The notes under the pieces are model-generated. The model was not told where the DNA came from. It was given only the letters and a program-made list of their open reading frames with translations, and did not search any database. The position numbers and the translations under genes were made by a program. A DNA stretch of 64,000 bases. Origin: Bettongia penicillata ogilbyi. Its lineage: Eukaryota > Chordata > Mammalia > Diprotodontia > Potoroidae. Shown piece after piece: positions 24,700 through 37,725 of this stretch (position 1 is the first letter of the stretch; each line of letters opens with the position of its first letter). The stretch lies in NCBI GenBank assembly GCA_023548195.1, contig JAJHZJ010000694.1:1302001-1366000 (forward strand), in the 5' to 3' direction.

Positions 24700-25275
24700 T
24701 CAATGATGTAAGGGAAAAAAATCTAATTTTCTTTCCTATTCTATCTGCTTGTTATTTGGCAGAATTTTTTACTATTATCTCTTCCTGCTTCTCAGGAGAG
24801 ATGTGGACTATAGATCCTAAACACTGCATATTCTCAGATACAGTTAACTATGTTATTTGGTTTTACTTACATTTTTTTGTTCTAAAAAGGAAAGGTTAAT
24901 GGAGGAAAAAAATTAAGGAGAAATGACTGGCACAAAAAACAATACAACTTCTAAAAATAGACTGTCAGAAATAAGATCTAATAGGTATTACACAATGAAT
25001 TCCTGTTACTTGCTACAGTGGATATACATAAGCAGTGTAAGTAGTTATGATGAATATATCTGTTCTGATTGAGATTTTCTTAGTGTGCAGGAGACTCCCT
25101 AGAAATAAGTCAAGCAAAAATTATGTGAAACTTTACTAGATGAGAGGATTTAGCCAGTGAAACACATGAAGCCAGAAAGCCTATCCAGCTACCAAAAATG
25201 ATTCATTTCCTTCTAGAAAGTAGTTTAGGGCTCATTAAGTCAGAAATATTTATGAGAAATAAGAAGGAAAATTAC
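24700..25275. other. SEPSECS intron, no element recognised
   Basis: Unassigned AT-rich intronic sequence directly 3' of the exon at 25276. No conserved coding segment is visible. Confidence 0.5.
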
Positions 25276-25369
25276 CTATAGAGAAAGGATTATGAGATGT
25301 ATCCAACAGTCTTTCATTGTGGAGTTCTGATAGTTTTTTTACTTCAGTGGATAAATATAAAAACATCTC
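25276..25369 (-). CDS. SEPSECS: SEPSECS internal coding exon
   Basis: This 94-bp exon (31 codons plus one base) reads [20 protein letters not shown] followed by [11 protein letters not shown], aligning with the human [29 protein letters not shown] segment. The acceptor is GGCAG before GAGATG, and the donor is ATAG|GTAATT. Several changes from human (SNQI to STEV, AYN to LHN) are conservative helix-surface changes and there is no stop, which favours the functional gene over a pseudogene. The intron to the next upstream exon is ~11.3 kb. Confidence 0.97.
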
Positions 25370-25596
25370 CTGCCAAAAAAAAAAAAGAGAGAAAATGGCA
25401 TTCAAAAAAATTTTGAAGCATACTTATTAATTGCTAAACTTCACATAAACAGAAAAAAATAAATTGAAAGTAACATTAAACCTGTCATGTAAATTAACCC
25501 ATCCATAGATCCCAGGAACTGAAGATTTTTTTAGGAATTAAAAGTAGGTCTCAAATCTCTGATCCCATGTAGTAAAATTCATTTGTGTTCATTCAT

Positions 25597-25745
25597 TTTT
25601 TAATTCAACAGGTATTTATTAAATATTCACTATATACCAAACACTAAGCTAAGAAATGGAAATACAAAGACAATAATGAATTTAGTTCCATTTCTTAACA
25701 ATGTGACATTTTATTGAGCAGAAAAAAAAGGTATGAAGCTAAATA
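25597..25745. repeat. Ancient interspersed repeat fragment
   Basis: 'aacaggtatttattaaatattcactatataccaaacactaagctaagaaatggaaatacaaagacaataatg' belongs to the same family as 13255. It is non-coding. Confidence 0.55.
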
Positions 25746-25804
25746 AATTCAATGTTGGCAACATCTTTCAGGAACTAGAAACATGCACGGCCTTTTACAA
25801 AAGA

Positions 25805-26010
25805 CAAAGAAATACTGAAGTCAGGAATATCCAAGTTCAAATCCTGCCTCAGACAACTTACACGCAGTAAGACCCTGCCTTAGCTTCAATTTCCTCTTCT
25901 ATAAAATGGAAATAACAGCATCCACATTCCAAGGTTGTTGAGAGGATCAAATAAGATAATATTGGCAATGTACTCTGCAAACCTTAAAGTACTATATTAA
26001 TGCTGGTGAT
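25805..26010 (+). repeat. MIR/CORE-SINE copy
   Basis: 'gtcaggaatatccaagttcaaatcctgcctcagacaacttac...tcaatttcctcttctataaaatgg...ggttgttgagaggatcaaataagataat...gtactctgcaaacctt': all the blocks of a tRNA/CORE SINE in order. Confidence 0.8.
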
Positions 26011-27260
26011 TTTTTTTAATATGGACTTGTAAATTCTGACTCTATTACTGCTGCCATAACCATTCCATAATAGTACAATTTCAGGAACATGATTTATAGT
26101 TAATTTGTACTCCCTTGTTTTGGCTATTTCTGTAAATGGAAACTGTTCCCAAAGACCTAACAGGAGAAATACCTATAGCTCTTTTGAATTTATTGACACG
26201 CTAAAAAGATAATTGCTCAATGCTCATTTCTAATATTCTAATGGAAACACTCTGGTCATTATTGTTAATGCTACTGTATAAACTGCTGCAATACTCCTTA
26301 TATTTGGTAACATGGTTTCAACTGTCCCTGCAATATGAAAACCTTTAGACCATAAAAATGTTGAAACAACTGAAAACTACACATTACTCTTATTGATAGT
26401 TATGTATAACTATACTGCAGAGACTTCTAAATGCCATTTAAAATCATTCAAGAGGATTCAACCTATCTAAATTAGAAAAACTAAGTGGATAAAGAAAGTC
26501 TCCTGCTTATGAAATGCAATTGGATAAAAAACCCAAAGAGGCAGTCCATTATTAGTACGTATCTTAGACAGAAGTTGTCCATGGACAATGAACTAAACTG
26601 TGAGTTGAAAAGGAGGAGAGTAGACAATAACATCAGATTTTCAGTAACATGATTCTTCCCTAAACAAAAAAAAAAAGCCCATTGTTTTAAAAACATTCTT
26701 CTAGTGAGGCTATGTGACCACAAGTCATGGAATATCAGCTTCCTGAGAATTCAAATTGAATGTCAACCAAAAGGCAATGGAAAGACACAGGAAAGTTGTG
26801 ATTAGGTTACAATATAACTAAAATAAAAAACTGTACAAGTAAAGTGGCATAAAAGATGCCACAAGAGAGATGACCAGAAAACGTGGGCCAATAAAGTATC
26901 AAGGGTGAGGAATAATCAATGAGCACTGCTTATTGCTATACAAGCAAGGTAAGGTGACTCCCTCCCAAATCTCATGAAGAATTTATGGAAGGAAATGGAT
27001 AAGAATCAAACAGGATAGCCACATATGAATAGATTCTAGATCTGTAACATTAACTGAAACAGGCACAATGAGGAAATTAACAGTTCCACTGGAGAACTGA
27101 AATACACCAAGCACCTACTGTGCCTAGTGTGGTGTTTTCTAGTAAGTAGAATTCCCAATTATTTAATCATTATGATAATAATTCACTTTATATAGCAATT
27201 TGACATTTACAAAGTTTGTTTTTTCACAAGCATCCTGTTGAGACAGATACAAGAATTATT
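26010..27260. other. SEPSECS intron, unassigned
   Basis: No exon, long ORF or clear repeat recognised. Confidence 0.5.
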
Positions 27261-27262
27261 TT

Positions 27263-27515
27263 TCTAGCTAGGTGATGTAGTAGGTAGAGCAGAGGCCCAG
27301 ATTTAGGAAGATCTGATTTCAAATTCAGTTCTAGAAATCTGTGTGACCTTGGGCAAATCCCTTCATCTGCTTGTCTCAGTTTCCTCATCTATAAAAAGGG
27401 GATAAAAACGCCTACTTATCAAGGTTGTTGTGAGGACCAAATGAGATAATAATTATAAAGTGCTTATATTAGCACAGTGCCTGACACATAGTAGGTGCTA
27501 TATAACTATTATCAT
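27263..27515 (+). repeat. CORE-SINE, near full length
   Basis: A tRNA-like head ('ctaggtgatgtagtaggtagagcagaggcccag'), then 'gtgtgaccttgggcaaatccc', 'ctcagtttcctcatctataaaaa', 'ggttgttgtgaggaccaaatgagataat', and a tail 'agtgcctgacacatagtaggtgctatata'. A reverse-oriented MIR piece follows at 27515-27640 ('acagatgaggtaactgaagttcac'). Confidence 0.85.
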
Positions 27516-28428
27516 TATTTTACAGATGAGGTAACTGAAGTTCACTAAGTAATTTGACAATAATCATATAATTAGTAAGTATCTAAGCCTGGGTTCAAAC
27601 CAGTCTCCTGGTCTCATATCCAGAAATCTATTATGCCACAGTGTTTTATTTTTATAGCAAGTGGTACAAAGATACTTACTATGTGTTTAGATTTAACTGC
27701 TTTTACATTAACATCCACAGTATTTAAAAGTTATTTTAAAAATAAACTAAGCATCTATCTCCTATATAAAGACTCAGCTAAGCAATTTTTTACAAGACAG
27801 ATAAAAGATTTCAGAACCAGTACTATTTTTTTATTATGGCTAAATCTATAACTGACATATATTATAAAATATTCCTATAATGAGAAATTTATAAGCACAC
27901 CAAGCAGATATATACAGAAAGGTCTTTCTTAAAAGAAATGAAATAATATTGATTCTCTCTGCCCTTTGTACTATATTTAACTTAATTTCAAAAGACTTCT
28001 CACTAGAGATAAACTGAACTATATACTTGAATGCTAATGTCAGCTTTATTTCTGAATAAGGAAAAAAAAAACTTCACACAATGGTAACATGAGCATGTTA
28101 AATTATATTAAAGTATTACACTTCAGTAGACTTTTTGCAAATTGATTTGCAGTCATGAAACATAATGTCTCCAAAACCCCCACAGAGGCAAAAATTCACC
28201 AAGTCTTGCAAAAGTTGGTCTTAAATAATCATTTAAAAATTCCTAAACAATGACACAATGATTAGTGGGTTCCTTTGAAATACATACTATTTCACTTTTT
28301 AAAGCTAAAAATGGAATTTCACATTTGAATATAATTATTGTGCAATTATATAGGTAATAGTTCATTAAAAAAAGAAATAATCAAAGATTTCAATTTAGTA
28401 TGAGAAGTCTAATACAGTGTTCGTACAT

Positions 28429-28431
<3 letters not shown>

Positions 28432-28485
<54 letters not shown>
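28432..28485. repeat. (AC)27 microsatellite
   Basis: An uninterrupted AC run of about 54 bp. Another, shorter AC run lies at 29152-29172. Both are in the intron between the exons at 25276 and 36696. Confidence 0.95.
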
Positions 28486-28486
<1 letters not shown>

Positions 28487-28489
28487 TTA

Positions 28490-28900
28490 ACTTTGACTCA
28501 TCTACTCTAGAGTACCTTGCTTGCCAGTCATTAACAGCCCCTGCCTCTGCTCCTTCACTACTAGAATCCTTCCCCACCATCTCGGAACTGCCTACTTAAC
28601 ATATCAAAACCTATATACATCCTACACCACCATATTATTAACCAACAGGCTCTAGACAAATCTAACCCCACTAAGAGTCAAGAAAAGAAGGGACAACTCC
28701 ACTCAATCCCCTATACAAGTCCCCCTCACCCTTATACGGCCAAATCTCTCCCATTACAACTGAACTGTGAATGACCCATCAAGACAGTGTCCCTCCTCCT
28801 GCTAAAGATATTTCTGGTCAGAATAAATCTGACTGCTTCACACCTGTTTCTACTTCTTAACTGCCTCATAGGAATTCCCTTTGACATATCAAACTTCTGG
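28490..28900 (+). repeat. Possible old L2 fragment
   Basis: A C/T-rich stretch with L2-like wording ('ctcatctactctagagtacc', 'tctgactgcttcacacctg'). It is too diverged to be sure. Confidence 0.3.
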
Positions 28901-29404
28901 CACTATGTTGGGATGCCTTAGTAATAAATCCTGGACAAGAGGTCTGAAACTACCTTTATTCCTAAGATTCCTCTTAGGGAGTGCAGAGAGCAAGGAATGG
29001 GAGTATATGAACTCCATGTCCTAAGGGAAGGAACTTGGCATTTATCATACTTGGACAGGGTCTAGAGACTGGGACTAGGGGCTTCGCCCTAAACCTCATG
29101 TCCTTCAGTTTTATTCCACCCTCACCTTACAAGTAGAACCCAGTGGGGTCAACACACACACACACACACACATACACACAACTGTACATGTGTTTGAGAT
29201 CACAAGGCTTACCATAATACTATCATTAGATGTAGGCAGCTTAAAAAGTTGATATATCATTTCCTATGTAACTACAACCACTGTTTGTAGGAACTTCTAT
29301 TACTAAAGCTATCTGAAGGCTCTGGTTAAATAAAGTTGCACCACTGTTTTAATTCTGTAAGCCAAAATGATGACTACAAATCTAGCTGGTGTCTAAAATA
29401 TTCC

Positions 29405-29665
29405 ATAGAAATATGGTAGAGTGGAAAGAGAGCTAGATTTGGGTTATTAACCAAGATATTAATCACATTAAATCTGGGTTTAAATTTACTAGCTGAGTGA
29501 CCTTGGTTAAGTCCTTTAACCTTGTACTTCAGTTTCCTCATTTGTGAAACAAGGAAAATAAAACCAGTACCACTTTCTTTAAAGGTTTACTGTGAGAACC
29601 ACATTCTAAAGCACTGTGTAAACTACAGAATACTGTGTAAATATCAATAACTATTGCTATTAAAA
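29405..29665 (+). repeat. CORE-SINE copy
   Basis: 'gtagagtggaaagagagctagatttggg...gtgaccttggttaagtcctttaaccttgtacttcagtttcctcatttgtgaaa...ctaaagcactgtgtaaa' shows the SINE head, core and tail in order. Confidence 0.8.
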
Positions 29666-29669
29666 ATAT

Positions 29670-30890
29670 GGTTTGAAATATTTTATGTTCCTATAGCAGC
29701 ACTTCCTGTCCATTCTATTTCATACCATAGATGCCCAGTTAAATTGCAGTAGCTTATACTTGGTATGTAACCAGTCCAACAGATGTTCACAGGAACAAAT
29801 TCTAAATGAATGTTTACCTGGCCTATTACACTAGAACGTTTTTCTTTGGAAGAAAAAACTGTTCAAAATAAATAGTCTCTTTTAAAGCAAAACTGAAATA
29901 AGGATACCCACTAAGGTTTATTTTTCATTTTGCATAGAGAAGTTCAGAAGCAGCTTCTTGAAATTTAGACTTCTTTCTAAAAGGCAGACAATTTCAGGCA
30001 ACTTTCTCATCAATCAAGTAGATTTCTTCATCAGGAGGGGGCCAAAGACAAAGGGGTTCAAGTCACACACTCAGTTCCACTCTGTCTGATCCTTTTACCC
30101 CTTCAAAACAGAAGGATTGAGAAGGAAAGATTTCAAGCTGAGTTCTTGTCTGCCTTTACTGCAAAGAAGACAAAGCCTTTCCTGCAAAGATCTAAGCTTG
30201 GATGAAATAACCTCTAAAAATATCATTGCTGCGAATAAGGGCATAGAATAAAAAAAATTCCTAAGTTTTCTTTTAACACTGCTTTTTTTAGGAGGCAGTA
30301 ACACCAATAATATAAAAAGGAGTTCTCAGTGATAGTATATAAATAGCTCTAGCTGAGAGCATAATAGCTCTGCCTTAGCTACTCCAGAGCTGAACCAATA
30401 AACTATCACTATTAAATTTTCACAGTTCAAGAGCAAGTACATTTAAACAAAAGAGACCCTTACTTCTGCAACAAATTCAATAAAAAAACCAATATTTATA
30501 ATACATATCTGCAATTATGGTTTATGGAGAATATCCACATTTTCAATGAAAAGATTTGCTTGTTAGATGAAGTTGTTAAAACCTAAAGTTTTATTTATTT
30601 GTAAAGACATAATCCTAAAATAAGTATTTCACTACTTCGGAAAATTCCAACAAATATTCCTTGTTCTCAATAAACAAAATATATAGGATTTTAAACTGAT
30701 TAAGTTGATAACATATGTATAAATCTCTATAAACTTGAACCCATTATTTAAAAGTCATTATGATTTCCATTACGATTTCCACTTATTTGATACAGGTATT
30801 TCCATTGGTGAAGATTGTACTTCACTCATGCCTTCTCATCCTGTGACTCTTCTACATGTTTTTTCTTAGGTTTCCAAAGATTATGCTGCC
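29670..30890. other. SEPSECS intron, unassigned
   Basis: AT-rich intronic DNA. No conserved coding or repeat signal was recognised. Confidence 0.5.
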
Positions 30891-30892
30891 TA

Positions 30893-31115
30893 GAACAGAG
30901 GTGTTAAACATGAAGCCCAATATGGCCAGCAATACTCCCCGGTCCTGCCCAACTGAGATTAAAATATAATTGGGAAATATTTAACAAAATAAAGAAAAAT
31001 GCTGTAGAATATAGATAATGCTAATATGTGGTTTTCTAAGTCAAAGGCCGCAGGGATCCTTTATATATGGTTTAATGGCCTGTTTCTATTTTGTCTGACA
31101 CCAATGGACTGGAGC
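30893..31115. mobile_element. hAT (Charlie-like) non-autonomous element
   Basis: It starts near 'cagaggtgttaaacatgaagcccaatatggcc' and ends near 'ggcctgtttctattttgtctgacacc'. It contains 'gggaaatatttaacaaaataaa' and 'tttctaagtcaaaggccgcagggatcc', the layout of short hAT elements with cagrGGTGTCAAAC-like termini. It is related to 40728-40930. Confidence 0.6.
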
Positions 31116-31399
31116 ATTGATTTTTCTCATTTTATATTTAGTCTGGTCCAGCCCCAATTCCTTTCCTTTTCCTAAGGGTCATTTCTACTTTGCATAGCAC
31201 CACAGAGACTGTGGTGCTAGGAATCCCAGTGCAATGATGACAAAAACAAAACACTACAGAAATCGTAGCAAATTTGCTCCACTGTCAGGCACCCTTTTCC
31301 ATTAATGGTCAGTTTTTCTTGTGCTCCCCTACACAATGGAGTCTCTTAATAAAATTTTCAGTTTCTCTTCCTGCTGCAAACAGTCATTAACCTCTCCTT

Positions 31400-32500
31400 T
31401 TTGGTGGTTTACTTCATCCAGATCATGGAGGTAGTTTTCTACCAATTTCCTAAATCATTCTTCCACCTTTTTCAAGGAGCTCAATACCTGATTCAGTGTT
31501 CCTCTACACCTCAAATCATTCTCTTCTACCTAAAAATTTCAACATACATACCGGTGAACCTCTTAAATACCCTTGGTGCCCAGTTTACTACCCTCCTAAA
31601 TCTCTATGACCCATACTTTCACTCCATTTCAGTCACACAGAGGGATAGTCATATCCTTAATTTCATTATTACCCTTTTCCTCTCTTACCACAATTTCTTA
31701 TTTTTCTCTCTCCCTATCCCTTATTCACCTCAAAACTATTCTTCATCCTCTCAAAACTCATTACTCTGCAACTTCCCTCTCTCCTAATCTATTACTGCTT
31801 CTCTGGCTTCATTTTTCTCCCTTCAAAATACCGACCTGTAGTAAACTAGCTCTACTGCAATTTATTCCAAACCTGAACCCAGCATTACTTCCATCACCTC
31901 CTTCATCTCTCCTGGCATATTCTTTGTCTTTACAGAACTAGGTGGAGAGATAAGGCACATATATCTAAAAAGATGTCTAAAATTACGGTATAGTAGAAGG
32001 TGTACTGAACTTAGAGTTGTAAGATAAAAAAGCAGTCACACTGCAGGACAACTGCTGGACAAAACTGTACAATCATATTGACTAAATCCACCACAAATTT
32101 TTATTATCTAATTTCAATTAAGCCTTCAATTAATTTTGTATGACAATCCTTTTAATCTTCCCTTGACATCTTACTGAACTTCCCTTGAGGCTTTTCCAAA
32201 CATTCATTTCTCTTCTCAAACTAGGATTTACATTCCCTTTCCCCACTCTCTACGAAAAAGACCACATCTCATATACTTTACAAAGATAAGTGAAGCCATA
32301 TATCATAAGCACGGTATATGTTTATGCTCTTCAATTCTAAATTCAAAGTCTCTCAACATCATCCCCAATACTCCTCCTTTGCTCTAGAGTCCTACAGAAG
32401 GATATTGTCCTTCTTACCAAGGTTCTTTGTCCCATTCCCTTCAAGCTTCTCTAGGAGCTGCCCCTTTAATCATCCCCTTTTGAGGGTAAAGGAAGGAGAA
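31400..32500 (+). mobile_element. L2 LINE ORF2 remnant
   Basis: The sense strand carries decayed L2 endonuclease-domain coding sequence: 'aaaaatttcaacatacat...gaacctcttaaatacccttggtgcccagtttactaccctcctaaatctctatgaccc' parallels the L2 'FNIHxDDPSNTLASQFLDLL' region. The frames are shifted repeatedly, so the 128- and 111-codon open frames here are debris of this element. Confidence 0.65.
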
Positions 32501-32569
32501 AAGAAAGATGAGGAAGAAAAAAAAGGAGAGAGGGAGAGAGAAATTCACAATTACTAATTATTAACTATG

Positions 32570-33535
32570 GAAAAATCTTTACAAAAAGTTTTTGTGACAA
32601 AGGCCCAATCCCCAAATATGTAGAGAACTGAGTCAAATTTATAAGAATACAAGTTATTTCTCAATTAATAAATGGTCAAAGGATATGAATAGGAAGTTTT
32701 CAGATGAAGAAGTCAAAGCTATCTACAGTTATATGAAAAAATGTTCTAAATCATTATTGATTATAGAAATGCAAATTAAAGTAACTCTGAGGTACTACTT
32801 CACATCTATCAGATTGGTTAATATGACAGAAGGGGAAAATGACAAATGTTGGAAGGGATGTGGGGAAATCGAGACACTAAAGCACTGTTGGTGAAATTGT
32901 GAACTGATTGAACCATTCTGGAGAACATTTCGGAACTATGCTCAAAGTGCTACAAAACTCTGCGTATCTTTTGACCCAGCAAATACCACTACTAGGTCTG
33001 TGTCCCAAAGAGATAAAAAACAAAAAGGAAAAGAATGTACATATACAAAAATATTTATAGCAGCTCCTTTTGTGATGTCAAGCTGGATTTTGAGGGAATT
33101 CCCATAAATTCACTAAGGGATATTGCACAAGATATGGTACATGATTGTGATGGAATGTAATTGCTTAAGAAATGAAGAGCAGGATGCTTTCGGAAAACCT
33201 GGAGAGGCTCACATGAACGATGCAAAGTGAAGTGAGCAGAACCAGAAGAACAGCATACACAATAAGAGCAATACTGTAGGATGAACAACTGTTAATGACT
33301 TAGCTATTCTCAGCAATACAATGATCTAAGACAATTCTGAAGGACTTATGAGGAACAATGCTATCCACCTCCAGGAGTCTGAATGCAGATCAAAGCAATT
33401 TTTTTTTTACTTTCTTTGTCTTGGTTTTTTTGGTCTATGTTTTCTTTTCATATATGATTAATATGGAAATGTTTTGTAAGACTGAACATGTATTACCTAT
33501 GTCAAACTGCTTGCCTTGTCTACCTGCAAAAAAAA
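32570..33535 (+). mobile_element. L1 ORF2 C-terminus and 3' UTR, 5'-truncated
   Basis: The ORF2 C-terminal segment contains INKWSKDMNRKFSDEEVKAI and the zinc-knuckle-like CWKGCGEIETLKHCW. It then decays into 3' UTR ('gaagcagaaccagaagaac'-type block near 33240). It ends at an A11 tract at 33529-33539, immediately before the next L1 begins. Confidence 0.85.
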
Positions 33536-33539
33536 AAAC

Positions 33540-35375
33540 CCCAGGGACTATATGAACACAATTACAAAACACTTTTCACACAAATAAAGTCAGATCTAAG
33601 TAAGTGGAAAAATATCAGTTGCTTGTGGGTAGGCTGAGCTAACATAATAAAAATGACAATCCTACCTAAAAAAAAAATTTACTTATTCAATGTCATAGCA
33701 ATCAAACTAACAGATAATTATTTTCTCAACCTACAACAAATAATATCAAAATTCATCTGGAAGAACAAGAGGTCCAGAATATCAAGATAACTAATAAAAA
33801 GAAATAGTAGGGAAGGTAGCCTATCTAGCCCTACCAGATCTCAAATTGTATTATAAAGCAGCAATCATCAAAAAGACTTGGTATACGCTAAGAAATAGAG
33901 AGGTAGAATAGTGGAATAGGTTAGGTACTTAAGACACAGTAGTCAATGGATATAGCAATCCACTATTTGATAAACCCAAGAACCCCAGCTTCTGGGATAA
34001 GAACCCACTGTTTGACGAAAATTGGATAATAATGTGGTGGAAACTGAGCACAGACCAATATCTGACACTGTACACAAGAATAAAGTCCAAATGGATACAT
34101 GATCTAGGTATAAAGACTGATACTATAAATAAATTAGGGGAGCAAGGAATAGTGTTATTTGTCAGATTTATGGATAATGGAGAAATTTTTGACTAAACAA
34201 GAGATGAAGAACATTATGAAGTGCAAAATGGATAATTTTGATTACATTAAATTAAAAAGTTTGTACACAAACAAACCCAATGCAACCAGGATTAGAAGGG
34301 AAGCAGAAAACTGGGAAAAATTTTTGCAACTAATGTCTGTGATAAAGGCCTCATTTAGAGAACTGAGTCAAATGTACAAGAATACAAGTCATTCCTCAAT
34401 TGATAAATGATTAAAGGATATGAACAGGGAGTTTTCAGAGGAAGACATTAAAGCTATCTATAGTCATATGAAAAACTGTTCTAAATCATTATTGATTAGA
34501 GAGATGCAAAGCAAAACAACTCTGAGGGTCACATATCACACCTACCAGGAGTGGCTAACATGACAAAACAGGAAGATGATGAATGTTGGAGAAGATGTGG
34601 GAGAGTTGCACTAATTCATTGTTGGTCGAGCTGTAAGCTGATCTAATTTTTTGGAACTATGCCCAAAGGGCTACAAAAATATACATACCCTTTGACTCAG
34701 CAATAGCTCTTCTAGGACTGTATCCTCAAGAGATCATAAAAATGGGAAAGTGTCTCCAATGTACAAAAATATTCACAGCAACTTCTTGTGGTGGCCAAAA
34801 ACTGGCAATCAAGGGGATGCCCATCAAATGGGGAATGGCTGAACAAATTGTGGTATATGAATATAATGGAACACTATTGTGCTATAAGAAATAATGAACA
34901 AGAAGACTTCAGAGAGGCCTGGAAAGACTTATGAACTGATGCTGAATGAAAGGAGCAGACCAGGAGAACTTTGTACACAGCAACAACTACAGTGTGCAAG
35001 GAATTCTTCTGGTAGAATTAGTACTTCATTGAAGTACATGGACTTAAAAAATTCCCAATGGACTCTTAAGGCAAAACACCTTCTACATCCAGAGAAGGAA
35101 CTATGGAACTGGATCACAGATTGAAGCAGACCATTTTCTTTTGTATTATGTCTTATTTTACAGTTTCTCCCATTGATTTTAATTCTTCTATGCAACATGA
35201 CTAAGGTGAAAATGTATTTAACAGGAATGTATGTGTAGAACCTATGTAAGATTGTACGCCATCTCAGGGAGGGAGTGGGGAGGGAGAGGGGAAGAAGGAG
35301 AAGGGAAGGAAAAAAGTATACGGACATGATTGTAGAACACTAAAAACAAATAAAATAACTTAATTAAAAAAATAA
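33540..35375 (+). mobile_element. L1 ORF2 C-terminal half, 5'-truncated
   Basis: It starts inside ORF2 ('cagggactatatgaacacaattac', aligned with 61080 of the other copy). It runs through the ORF2 C-terminus and 3' UTR to an A-rich end near 35375 ('aacaaataaaataacttaattaaaaaaa'). It has multiple stops and frameshifts. The 132-codon frame on the opposite strand at 34929-35327 is an antisense shadow. Confidence 0.9.
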
Positions 35376-35394
35376 CTAGTCAGAACCATTCTTA

Positions 35395-36150
35395 ACACTT
35401 TCAACTTCTCTCCCACTCCATCCCAGCATATACTGTGCCACGACATTCTTCAATACCTCAAAAGATATCTGATGTGACATCAATGATATGATTATTTCTT
35501 CCACTAATGTAAAATGAAACTTCATCTATGCCTTAGTAGATTAGATAATTTCATGAGTTACTGTCACCAAAAAAATCAGCCTTTCAGTCTTGAGTCCTGT
35601 CCAGTTAATTAGGCTATAGTCCAATGACAGGACCATAGTCAAAGCTTTCTCATCTGGTAGTTGAGACCAGAGTTTGCATTGTGCTGGCAGAGTTTTCAAG
35701 AAGCCAAGGTTCCTTCCATCCCATGAGGAATCAGAGTGACACACAAAAGTGGTTTATCTTCCTAAAACACTGCTTATCACTCCCCTGTTCAAAAGCCTTC
35801 AATAACGATCTATAAGAATAAATATCTATAAGAATAATGGCCCAAACCATTTTACTTTGCAGTAAGATCCTATAAAATCTGGCTGTAATCTACTCCTCTC
35901 TGCAAAATTACTCTCACCAGACTGGCCTGTTCACAGTGTCTTGAACAGACCTTCATAGTCCTATTTCCAAGACATTGCTTACTTTGTTGCTTCTCCTAGA
36001 AAGACTTTCCCCTCTCTTTTCCTCCCTAATGTCTAACCAACTTTTTATGTTCCTAGCTCTAACAGCAATGCCTTAATAAAGCATTCGCTGATTGCTATAG
36101 TGATCTCTCCTTCCTGAGAGCACTTGTTTTCTCAATTCTGTAATGTTCAT
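35395..36150 (+). repeat. L2-type remnant
   Basis: L2-like blocks: 'tcccctgttcaaaagccttcaataacgatc', 'ctataaaatctggctgtaatctactcctc', 'cagactggcctgttcacag', and 'gcttctcctagaaagactttcccc'. It has no coding capacity and lies just 3' of the exon at 36696 in gene terms. Confidence 0.5.
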
Positions 36151-36695
36151 TTAGTATTTATTGTGTATCACATGGCAGTTAAATCACAGAATTCAGGACG
36201 TATTTATTATTAAATACATCTTCAGAGACAAAGATAAAGTAAAAATTTTGAGGGTTTCTTGCCTCTCCATACCAACAATGAGAACAGCTTTTGCAAGGGC
36301 AGATTTGTGGAGTAAGACCAAGAGTCAAATCCCTTCTCTACCACTTTCCCTCTTGGCTGACTCCTCAAGATGTCAATAGCTCCTCAATCTTAGTACAGAA
36401 ATGTAAATAAAAATTCCTTATCACCTTCTTGATATTTTTAAGAGCCTCCACTTTTAACTGGTATCGAAACTGTAATTAACCTGATCAGAAATTGCAGTAG
36501 TTGGTTTTCTGGAAATGATTCACATATCCTTGGTACTAAGTATATGTGCTTACATTGTGTACAGATCAGAGAAGGTCCCCTAGAACACTGATATTAGTTC
36601 AAATCAGCATTCCCAGCTCCTCCCAGGCAACAGGAGTACATGCTAACAACTGGTGTTGCAGTATGCAGTATATTTATAATTGAAAACACACTTAC

Positions 36696-36787
36696 TTTTC
36701 TTTCTTTTAAAAGCTTCTTATAACCATTTGATCCCAGTGACAATAAGGTAATAACAATATCTAAAGATGGGGAAGCAGAGGCTCTTC
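36696..36787 (-). CDS. SEPSECS: SEPSECS internal coding exon
   Basis: This 92-bp exon encodes [20 protein letters not shown] followed by [10 protein letters not shown]. Its acceptor is TTGCAG at the 36790-36788 side. The donor is AAA|GTAAGT, leaving phase 0 into the exon at 25369. The first two bases complete a glycine codon begun in the exon at 36902. Only 114 bp of intron separate it from that exon, the shortest intron in the window. The RASASPSLD segment is a highly conserved part of the PLP domain of this family. Confidence 0.97.
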
Positions 36788-36896
36788 CTGCAACAATAAA
36801 GGACAGTTTACTCTCATAAAAAGACAATGCTCTGGGAAAGAAAAGTTATCACAGGAGCAAAATAAATGCAGCTTCTGCTGAAGGACAATTAGCTTA

Positions 36897-37031
<135 letters not shown>

Positions 37032-37394
37032 CTAAAATCAAATGTTATGAAATAGTAAATATTTATTGCTAGGTTACTATAAGATATAGAATAACTGGAG
37101 TAATGAAATGCAAAGGAATATTATTAAAATAAGTACAAATTAAATGAAGTTAAATAAAAATACTGTTTTTTATAAGCTTAATTTTGCTAATTAGCAGAAT
37201 TAAATATTAGTCTTTTTCTTTATAAACTAATTTTAACTTTTAGAGAAGTAAAGCAGTATATAAATATGTATTTCAATCGTAGTATTTTAAGCTATTCATG
37301 GAAAATAAATGTTAATTAATATCTATAAATCTGTCACAGTATAGAATAACTTACTTTTTTATCCACGCAACAAAAGTTTACACTCCATCAAGTC

Positions 37395-37725
37395 AATACA
37401 TATATTTAGCACCATTTTTCCTTGAATTGCGGGAATACAAAAAGAATCAAAGATTCCTATCCTCAAAGATCCTTCTGTCTAGTTTAGCAAGTAAGTCCAT
37501 TTCTGGCATCACAAGTCTGTCCAAAGTCACAAGATGGTGTGTCAAATTTGAGGGTTAGCAAAGTAGACCAGTTTGACTAGAAGGTAGAGTACATGATTGG
37601 GAACAATGAGAAATAAGCCTGACAAGGTAGTTTGGAGCCAGAATGACAAGAGCCTTAAATGCTATTAACAAATGTTCAACTGAATAATAAAAGATGCAAG
37701 TAGGAATTGAACTGTAACTCAAAGA
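37395..37725. repeat. Ancient interspersed repeat
   Basis: 'atacatatatttagcaccat...gcgggaatacaaaaagaatc' followed by 'agaccagtttgactagaaggtagagtacatgattgggaac...agagccttaaatgctatt'. This is a longer copy of the family interrupted at 13255-15900. Confidence 0.5.

Noticed and set aside
27263..27300. tRNA gene
   Set aside because: The tRNA-like sequence is the diverged head of a CORE-SINE; no complete cloverleaf or intact A/B boxes with a terminator.
28417..28599. Frame encoding a His-Thr run
   Set aside because: Translation of an (AC)n microsatellite.
31401..31941. 128- and 111-codon open frames
   Set aside because: They are overlapping frames within a decayed L2 ORF2; neither has a host-gene signature or splice context.
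34929..35327. 132-codon minus-strand open frame
   Set aside because: It is antisense to the L1 3' UTR and ORF2 end, with low-complexity pyrimidine-derived residues.
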